From the NCBI GenBank assembly GCA_025869365.1, contig JAOZVV010000075.1:1-37630 (forward strand): a stretch of 37,630 bases of DNA. Direction: 5' to 3'. Positions 32,987 to 37,630 of the stretch are shown in pieces; the stretch's first letter is position 1; the number at the start of each line of letters is the position of its first letter. The notes under the pieces are model-generated. The model was not told the DNA's origin, made no database searches, and worked only from the letters and a program-made list of their open reading frames with translations. This DNA is from Pseudonocardia sp. (lineage in GTDB: Bacteria > Actinomycetota > Actinomycetes > Mycobacteriales > Pseudonocardiaceae). The position numbers and the translations under genes are program-made.

Positions 32987-34042
32987 GTGAACGACAATTC
33001 CGCCATGACCGGCCCGGACAGTCCGCCCGAGCGACCGCCGCTGTCCCTGCTCGACGCGCTGAAGGCCACCGAACACCGCAGGCGGGTCTCCCTCGACGAG
33101 ACGGACGTCCGGCTGCTCGAGCTGCTCAGCACGGACGGGCGGCTCAGCAACCGGGCGCTCGCCCTGGACGTCGGCCTCACCGAGGCGACGGTCGCGGTCC
33201 GGCTGCGGGGGCTCCTGGAGCAGCGGATCCTGCACGTGGGCGCGAGCCTGGACTGGAAGGCCGCGGGGTTCCGCTGGGAGATGCACCTGCTGATCTCCAC
33301 GGCGGACCGGCCCGTCGAGGAGGTCGGCCGGGAGGTCGCCGCGCTCGAGGGCGTGGTCTCGGTGCTCGTGGTGTTCGGCCGCTACGACCTGATCGTCCGG
33401 GTGCTGCTGGCGGACCAGGTCGCCGCGGGAGAGCTGCTGCACGACAGGCTCTCCCGGATCCACGGCGTGGACCGGGTGGAGTCCGGGGTCGTCTACGAGA
33501 CCCGCAAGTGGACGACCCGGTTCGCCAGCCGCTCCGCCGTCTCCCGGCTGGACACCGCGGTCGACTTCCCGGCGCCCGTCACGACCCTCGACACGCTCGA
33601 CCGCGCGCTCGTCGACGAGCTGCTGGCCGACGGGCGCCGCTCCAACCGGGAGATCGGACGCCGGCTGCAGGTGTCCGAGGCGACGGTCCGGGTCCGGCTG
33701 CGCCGCATGGAGGACGCGGGGCTCCTCCGCATCCGGGGGCAGATCGACGCGGACAAGGCGGGCCTGGTCGCCGCCTGGGCCGTCGTCCTCGTCTCGACGG
33801 TGGGCGGCAGCACCGACGCCGTGGCGGACGAGCTCGCCGCGATGCCCGAGGTGGCCACCGTGTCGCTCAGCACCGGTCGACGGGACCTGATCCTCTTCGT
33901 CACCGCGCCGACCCGCAACCACCTCGTCCGGGTGGTCACGCAGGACATCCGCGGGCTGGGCGGGGTGCGCTCGACCGAGACCTGCGAGATCATCCGCACG
34001 ATCAACATCAAGTACCACTGGGTCCGGTTCCTCGGCGACTGA
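32987..34042 (+). CDS. Tandem Lrp/AsnC-family regulator
   Basis: A 351-residue protein made of two complete Lrp/AsnC units in one chain. The first HTH is at about 35-85 (DETDVRLLELLSTDGRLSNR, then ALDVGLTEATVAVRLRGL) and its effector domain at 95-170. The second HTH is at about 203-250 (DRALVDELLADGRRSNREIG, then LQVSEATVRVRLRRM) and its effector domain at 258-345. Ordinary Lrp proteins are about 150 residues. The GTG at 32987 is used; an ATG at 33005 is also possible, and neither has a strong ribosome site. It lies 16 bases after the ligase stop and is probably cotranscribed from P2. Lrp proteins bind arrays of sites about 100 bases upstream of promoters, which fits the TACGCAAA boxes. Control of P1, P2 and P3 is inferred. 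Confidence 0.9.
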   Translation: MNDNSAMTGPDSPPERPPLSLLDALKATEHRRRVSLDETDVRLLELLSTDGRLSNRALALDVGLTEATVAVRLRGLLEQRILHVGASLDWKAAGFRWEMHLLISTADRPVEEVGREVAALEGVVSVLVVFGRYDLIVRVLLADQVAAGELLHDRLSRIHGVDRVESGVVYETRKWTTRFASRSAVSRLDTAVDFPAPVTTLDTLDRALVDELLADGRRSNREIGRRLQVSEATVRVRLRRMEDAGLLRIRGQIDADKAGLVAAWAVVLVSTVGGSTDAVADELAAMPEVATVSLSTGRRDLILFVTAPTRNHLVRVVTQDIRGLGGVRSTETCEIIRTINIKYHWVRFLGD

Positions 34043-34087
34043 GCCACCCCGCACACCGGTACGTCCCCCACGCGCGAGTCGGCGACC

Positions 34088-34152
34088 GCGCGCACCTTCG
34101 CGCGCCCGGGAACCGCCGGGCCGCGGGCCGGAAGTGCCGACCGCGGGGTCGG
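34088..34152 (+). terminator. Two hairpins after the Lrp gene
   Basis: GCGCGC (34088-34093) pairs with GCGCGC (34100-34105) around ACCTTC, and CCGACC (34137-34142) pairs with GGTCGG (34147-34152) around GCGG. They lie 46 to 110 bases after the Lrp stop and just before the regulatory box at 34172. Together they may end the ligase-Lrp transcript. Confidence 0.45.
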
Positions 34153-34171
34153 AAGGGCCCCGAATCCCAGA

Positions 34172-34179
34172 TACGCAAA
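34172..34179 (+). promoter_or_regulatory. TACGCAAA box upstream of P3
   Basis: The third TACGCAAA copy, in the same orientation relative to its promoter as the other two, with 90 bases between it and the -35 element at 34270. The flanking GAACGTGTTT resembles CAACGACTT after the P2 box. The surrounding sequence is clearly less GC-rich than the coding regions. Confidence 0.6.
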
Positions 34180-34269
34180 GAACGTGTTTGATCGCACACC
34201 CACGCCAGTAAGCGGAATCATCGGTCGATATCGTCGCGCGAACTATGCACATCGAGAAGGTCGAATGCC

Positions 34270-34299
34270 TTGACGCGGCGCGGACGTGGATCGCAAGAT
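34270..34299 (+). promoter_or_regulatory. Promoter P3 of the crotonase-dehydrogenase operon
   Basis: TTGACG (34270-34275) and CAAGAT (34294-34299) are 18 bases apart, within CTTGACGCG and CANGATG contexts identical in layout to P1 and P2. CGAACTAT begins 31 bases before the -35. The transcript would start near 34306, a leader of about 37 bases. Confidence 0.65.
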
Positions 34300-34302
34300 G
34301 TG

Positions 34303-34336
34303 CCTACCCGCAGGGCACCGCCGCGGCGCAGGTAGG
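34303..34336 (+). promoter_or_regulatory. Inverted repeat covering a ribosome-binding site
   Basis: CCTACC (34303-34308), at or near the predicted 5' end of the P3 transcript, can pair with GGTAGG (34331-34336), which overlaps the ribosome site of the crotonase gene (AGGAGGA, 34334-34340). If the transcript includes the first half, translation could be dampened. The loop is 22 bases, so the hairpin is weak. Confidence 0.3.
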
Positions 34337-34342
34337 AGGAAC

Positions 34343-35152
34343 ATGACCGGCACCGAGCACGCCCGGATCAGCGAGGACGACGGGATCATCGTCGTCACGC
34401 TGTCCCGGCCGGAGAAGCTCAACCCCATCAGCCCGGCCGTCACGGCCACGCTCTGGGAGGCGACGCGCGCGCTCGCGGACCGCCCGGACCTGCGCTCGAT
34501 GGTCATCACGGGTGAGGGCCGGTTCTTCAGTGCCGGCCTGGACCTCAAGGAGGGCCACGGCGGGCGCCTGCCCGGCCCGGACGCCCTCGGCCGCGAGTGG
34601 CGCCGCGGCTACCGCTCGCACCATCTCCTCTACGACGAGCTCGAGTCCATCGAGAAGCCGGTGATCATCGCCGCGAACGGCTCGGTCTTCGGCGGAGCGC
34701 TGGAGATGGCGATGTCCTGCGACTTCCGGTTCTGCACCCCGGAGACGGAGTGGGGACTGCCCGAGGTGAAGCTCGGCAGCATCCCGGGCAGCGGCGGCGT
34801 CAGCCGGCTCACGCGGCTGGTCGGGACGCACTGGGCGAAGTGGATCGCGATGGCGGATCAGCGCGTCGGCGCCGCGGACGCACGGATGATCGGCCTCGTC
34901 CACGAGATCGTGCCGGCCGAGTCGCTGATGGAGCGCGTGCTCGCCTTCGCCCGCGGGTTGGCCACGATCGCGCCCGAGACGCTCGCGCTCGCGAAGCTGA
35001 CGATCGACCTGTCGGACCCGCAGGACCGGGAGAAGGTCCGCCACGTCGAGCGGCTCGCGAACACCGCACTCGTGCACCTCGGCGCCGGCGAGCTGGCGAC
35101 GGGGCACCGGCTCCCGCCCGCGGCGGCGGACCGCGCCAAGGCGGCGCAGTGA
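34343..35152 (+). CDS. Enoyl-CoA hydratase/isomerase-family protein
   Basis: A 269-residue crotonase. The N-terminal strand is VVTLSRPEKLNPISPAV, the first oxyanion-hole segment FFSAGLDLKE and the second NGSVFGGALEMAMSCDFRF. Catalytic-type acidic residues follow in EWGLPEVKLGSIPGSGGVSR. The ATG at 34343 has an excellent AGGAGGA site; an in-frame ATG at 34286 lies upstream of the predicted transcript start. It is the first gene of the P3 operon, and its stop overlaps the next start (GTGA). It probably hydrates an enoyl-CoA made by the following dehydrogenases. Confidence 0.9.
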   Translation: MTGTEHARISEDDGIIVVTLSRPEKLNPISPAVTATLWEATRALADRPDLRSMVITGEGRFFSAGLDLKEGHGGRLPGPDALGREWRRGYRSHHLLYDELESIEKPVIIAANGSVFGGALEMAMSCDFRFCTPETEWGLPEVKLGSIPGSGGVSRLTRLVGTHWAKWIAMADQRVGAADARMIGLVHEIVPAESLMERVLAFARGLATIAPETLALAKLTIDLSDPQDREKVRHVERLANTALVHLGAGELATGHRLPPAAADRAKAAQ

Positions 35153-36261
35153 TCTGCCCGCCCGACGAGGAGCAGCGGATCTTCCTCGACACCACCCTCA
35201 GCTTCCTGCAGCGGACGTGCGGCACCGAGGCCGTGCGGGCCCTCGCGGACACCCCCGCCGGGTTCGACCGCGCCTGGTGGCGCCAGGGCGCGGAGCTGGG
35301 TTGGACCGGCCTGCTGGTCGCGGAGGAGCTCGGCGGCGGTTCGGTCTCCGGCGCGGGCCTGCTCGATCTCCTGCTCGTCGCCGAGCAGCTCGGTCGCCAC
35401 GTCGGTCCCGGCCCGCTGATCCCCACCTCCGCGGCGCTCGCGGGCATCGCGGGGTCCGACGGGGCCGCCCGGCACGCCCGGACGATCGACGCCGTCGTCG
35501 CCGGGGAGTCCGTGCTCACCTGGTGCGCGGCCGCGGCCCGGGGCGAGACCGGCCCGACCCTGTCCGGAGGGGGCGACGGGCTCGTCCTGTCCGGCACGGC
35601 AGTGGACGTCGAGGCCGCCGCGGACGCGGACGTCCTGCTGGTGAGCGCGACGTCCCCGGACGGCCCCACCCAGGTGCTCGTCGCGGCCGACGCGCCGGGC
35701 GTCACGGTGACGACCACCGGCTCGATCGACCTCACCAGGCGGCTCGGTGTCGTCCGCTTCGACGGCACCCCGATCGCCGCCGACGCCCTCGTCGGGGTCC
35801 CGGGCGGGGCGGCCGACGACATCGCCCGGCAGCGGCGCATCGCCGTGGTCCTGCAGTGCGCGGAGGCGGTCGGCGCCGCGGAGCGCGTCTTCGACTTCAC
35901 GCTCGACTACGTCGCGGACCGCTTCTCCTTCGGCCGGCCCCTGTCCTCCTACCAGGCCCTGAAGCACCGGTTCGCGGACATGAAGACCTGGCTGGAGGCC
36001 GCCCGCGGCATCGTCGCCGGCGCTGCCCGGGCCGAACAGGCCGGTGGACCGGAGGCCGAGCGGACGGTCGCCGCCGCCAAGGCCTACGCCGGAGACGTCC
36101 TGCCCCAGCTGGTCCAGGACTGCGTGCAGATGCACGGCGGGATCGGTGTCACCTGGGAGCACGACCTGCATCTCTACCTGCGCCGCGTGAGCTTCCACCG
36201 TGCGCTGTACGGCACCCCCAACGAGTACCGCCGCCGGCTCGCGTCGAGCGCGGCGGCATGA
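35149..36261 (+). CDS. Acyl-CoA dehydrogenase-family protein, subunit 1
   Basis: A 370-residue acyl-CoA dehydrogenase-fold flavoprotein. The C-terminal helical domain includes RFSFGRPLSSYQALKHRFAD, and the FAD-contact segment QMHGGIGVTWEHDLHLYLRR is typical. The middle FAD motifs are weak, and the usual catalytic-base Glu is not evident in the QCAEAVGAAERV region. Paired actinobacterial dehydrogenases of this kind often form mixed complexes in which one subunit lacks some active-site residues. The GTG at 35149 overlaps the crotonase stop by 4 bases. The second dehydrogenase follows after 10 bases. A heteromeric enzyme acting on a bulky acyl-CoA is likely but inferred. Confidence 0.86.
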   Translation: MICPPDEEQRIFLDTTLSFLQRTCGTEAVRALADTPAGFDRAWWRQGAELGWTGLLVAEELGGGSVSGAGLLDLLLVAEQLGRHVGPGPLIPTSAALAGIAGSDGAARHARTIDAVVAGESVLTWCAAAARGETGPTLSGGGDGLVLSGTAVDVEAAADADVLLVSATSPDGPTQVLVAADAPGVTVTTTGSIDLTRRLGVVRFDGTPIAADALVGVPGGAADDIARQRRIAVVLQCAEAVGAAERVFDFTLDYVADRFSFGRPLSSYQALKHRFADMKTWLEAARGIVAGAARAEQAGGPEAERTVAAAKAYAGDVLPQLVQDCVQMHGGIGVTWEHDLHLYLRRVSFHRALYGTPNEYRRRLASSAAA

Positions 36262-36271
36262 GGAGCGGCAC

Positions 36272-37534
36272 GTGAGGATCGACAGCGGGACGATCGAGGG
36301 TGGGACGGGCACCGACGTGGAGGACGTCTCGGCCTTCCGGGCCCGGGCGGCGGAATGGCTCGCGGCGACCATGCCGCCCGCCGTCCCGAACCGGGCCCGC
36401 GGCGGGGACGACAGCATCGCGATCTGGGACCGCGCCCGCGAGCTGCAGCGGATCCTGCACGCCGGCGGGTTCGCCGGGCTCGTCTTCCCGAAGCAGTACG
36501 GCGGACAGGGACTCACCGTGGCCCATCAGCGCGCGTTCAACGAGCTGTGCGGCCCCTACGAGATGCCGCTGCTGCTCAACGTCCCGAGCTTCACGATCAT
36601 GGCCGCGACCCTGCTCGACTTCGGGACCGAGGAGCAGAAGCGCCGACACATCCCCGCCATCCTGCGCGGCGACGAGGTGTGGGTGCAGTTCCTCTCCGAG
36701 CCCTCGGGCGGCTCGGACCTCGCGTCCGCGCGCACCCGCGCCACCCGCGACGGGGATCACTTCGTCCTGAACGGCGCCAAGGTCTGGAGCTCGGCGGCGT
36801 TCGTCGCGGACTACGCGATGATCCTCGCCCGGACGAACTGGGACGTCCCGAAGCACCGCGGGCTGACGATGTTCATCGTGCAGGTCCACCAGCCGGGGAT
36901 CACCGTCAACCGGATCAAGCAGGTCGACGGCTCGGCCGAGTTCTGCGAGGAGTTCTTCACCGACGTCGTGGTCCCCGAGGCGGACATCCTGGGCCGGGAG
37001 AACGACGGCTGGACGGTCGCGACGACGCTGCTCGCGCACGAGAAGAACGCCGTCGGCGGCGGCTCGCCCTACATCAGCGGGGCGACGGCGCTGATCGAGC
37101 GCCAGGACCCGATCGGCGAGCTCGTGGAGCTGGCGGGCGGCCCGGCCGCGCTCGAGGACGGCCACCTCGCCGAGCTCGTCGGCGAGGCGATCATGCTGCA
37201 GGAGGTCCGCAAGCACACGATCGCGAGCGTCGCGGCGCGGATGGCCCGCGGCGAGATGCAGGCGCCCGCCTCGGCGGTCCTGAAGCTCTTCGACGCCACG
37301 AGCCACATGCGCACCTCCGACATCTCCGTCGAGCTGGCGGGCAGCGGCGCGGCGAGCAACTCGGGGCTGGCCGGGCGCTACCTGATGCGGCAGGCCCGCT
37401 GCCTGGCCGGCGGGAGCAACGAGATCCAGCGCAACATCATCAGCGAGCGCGTCCTGGGGATGCCGAGGGAGGCCGCGGCGGACCGGGACGTGCCCTTCCG
37501 CGAGCTCGGGGCCTCGCGCACGTCGCGCGCCTGA
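36272..37534 (+). CDS. Acyl-CoA dehydrogenase, subunit 2
   Basis: A 420-residue acyl-CoA dehydrogenase. The FAD/substrate motif FLSEPSGGSDLAS and the strand HFVLNGAKVWSSAAFVADYA are intact. The central region NDGWTVATTLLAHEK offers a candidate catalytic-base glutamate, and the C-terminal FAD-contact segment CLAGGSNEIQRNIISERVLG is typical. The GTG at 36272 follows AGGAG at 36261-36265. It oxidises an acyl-CoA to the 2-enoyl-CoA and passes electrons to ETF. Together with the preceding protein it may form a two-subunit dehydrogenase as known for steroid-type substrates. Confidence 0.9.
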   Translation: MRIDSGTIEGGTGTDVEDVSAFRARAAEWLAATMPPAVPNRARGGDDSIAIWDRARELQRILHAGGFAGLVFPKQYGGQGLTVAHQRAFNELCGPYEMPLLLNVPSFTIMAATLLDFGTEEQKRRHIPAILRGDEVWVQFLSEPSGGSDLASARTRATRDGDHFVLNGAKVWSSAAFVADYAMILARTNWDVPKHRGLTMFIVQVHQPGITVNRIKQVDGSAEFCEEFFTDVVVPEADILGRENDGWTVATTLLAHEKNAVGGGSPYISGATALIERQDPIGELVELAGGPAALEDGHLAELVGEAIMLQEVRKHTIASVAARMARGEMQAPASAVLKLFDATSHMRTSDISVELAGSGAASNSGLAGRYLMRQARCLAGGSNEIQRNIISERVLGMPREAAADRDVPFRELGASRTSRA

Positions 37535-37542
37535 GGGAGCAC

Positions 37543-37630
37543 GTGGTGAACCGGGTGGCGGTGGTGACCGGGGGCGGCGGAGGCATCGGCTCGGAGGTCG
37601 CCAGGAGGCTGGCGCGCGACGGGATGTCGG
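37543..37630 (+). CDS. Short-chain dehydrogenase, 5' end only
   Basis: Eight bases after the dehydrogenase stop, a GTG preceded by GAGGGAGC starts a frame reading VVTGGGGGIGSEVARRLARD, the cofactor-binding first strand and helix of an SDR. GTG at 37543 and GTG at 37546 are both possible starts. The gene is cut by the right edge after 29 codons. Position suggests the 3-hydroxyacyl-CoA dehydrogenase step of the same pathway, but only the Rossmann motif is visible. Confidence 0.7.
   Translation, partial: MVNRVAVVTGGGGGIGSEVARRLARDGMS

Overview
The window is very GC-rich, densely coded DNA with many GTG starts, 4-base ATGA/GTGA gene overlaps and extreme third-position GC. This points to an actinomycete. 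The gene families would suit Pseudonocardiaceae, but the sequence alone cannot fix the genus. I saw no rRNA, tRNA, CRISPR array, insertion sequence or prophage.

Region by region. (1) 1-3246: the 3' part of a YdeP/FdhF-type molybdopterin oxidoreductase gene, then a Hsp100/Clp ATPase without an N-terminal Clp domain. (2) 3370-9303: a small natural-product locus with an FAD aromatic hydroxylase, isopentenyl-diphosphate isomerase, type III polyketide synthase, UbiG-like methyltransferase, UbiA-type prenyltransferase and geranylgeranyl-reductase-type flavoprotein. Together these would suit a prenylated, methylated phenolic lipid or quinone. (3) 9401-16571: a GntR regulator divergent from a translationally coupled catabolic operon (DapA-like lyase, cyclase-family hydrolase, two FMN monooxygenases of the RutA/SfnG and NtaA/DszA types, enoyl-CoA hydratase-like protein, MFS transporter) that ends in a strong hairpin. 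The non-coding stretch 10058-10465 holds a candidate operator, a promoter and a possible leader-peptide ORF. (4) 16617-23604: mixed housekeeping and accessory genes, including a DUF1707 membrane protein, a PPOX-fold protein, a TetR/epimerase divergent pair with twin 20-bp operators, a DUF1059 protein, an O-methyltransferase, a truncated IclR-type HTH protein, a PEBP protein that seems to have lost its core, and a GMC oxidoreductase with a small partner. (5) 23785-37630: an uptake and acyl-CoA catabolism island. One minus-strand operon encodes a lipoprotein binding protein, a TIM-barrel isomerase, an SDR and a complete oligopeptide-type ABC transporter. Two plus-strand units encode an acyl-CoA ligase plus a tandem Lrp regulator, and a crotonase, two acyl-CoA dehydrogenases and an SDR cut by the window end.

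The best hidden signal is in region 5. All three transcription units carry the same promoter layout. A TACGCAAA box, pointing toward the promoter, lies 90-91 nt before a TTGACGCG -35 element, followed by an 18-nt spacer (counted from TTGACG) and a CANGATG -10 element. A third partly conserved element begins exactly 31 nt before each -35. This makes transporter, ligase and beta-oxidation-like genes one regulon, with the double-domain Lrp protein encoded inside it as the obvious candidate regulator. The non-coding stretches 30888-31356 and 34043-34342 hold these promoters; the second also holds two hairpins after the Lrp gene. The imported substrate is probably a carboxylic acid activated to a CoA thioester, but its identity cannot be read from the sequence.
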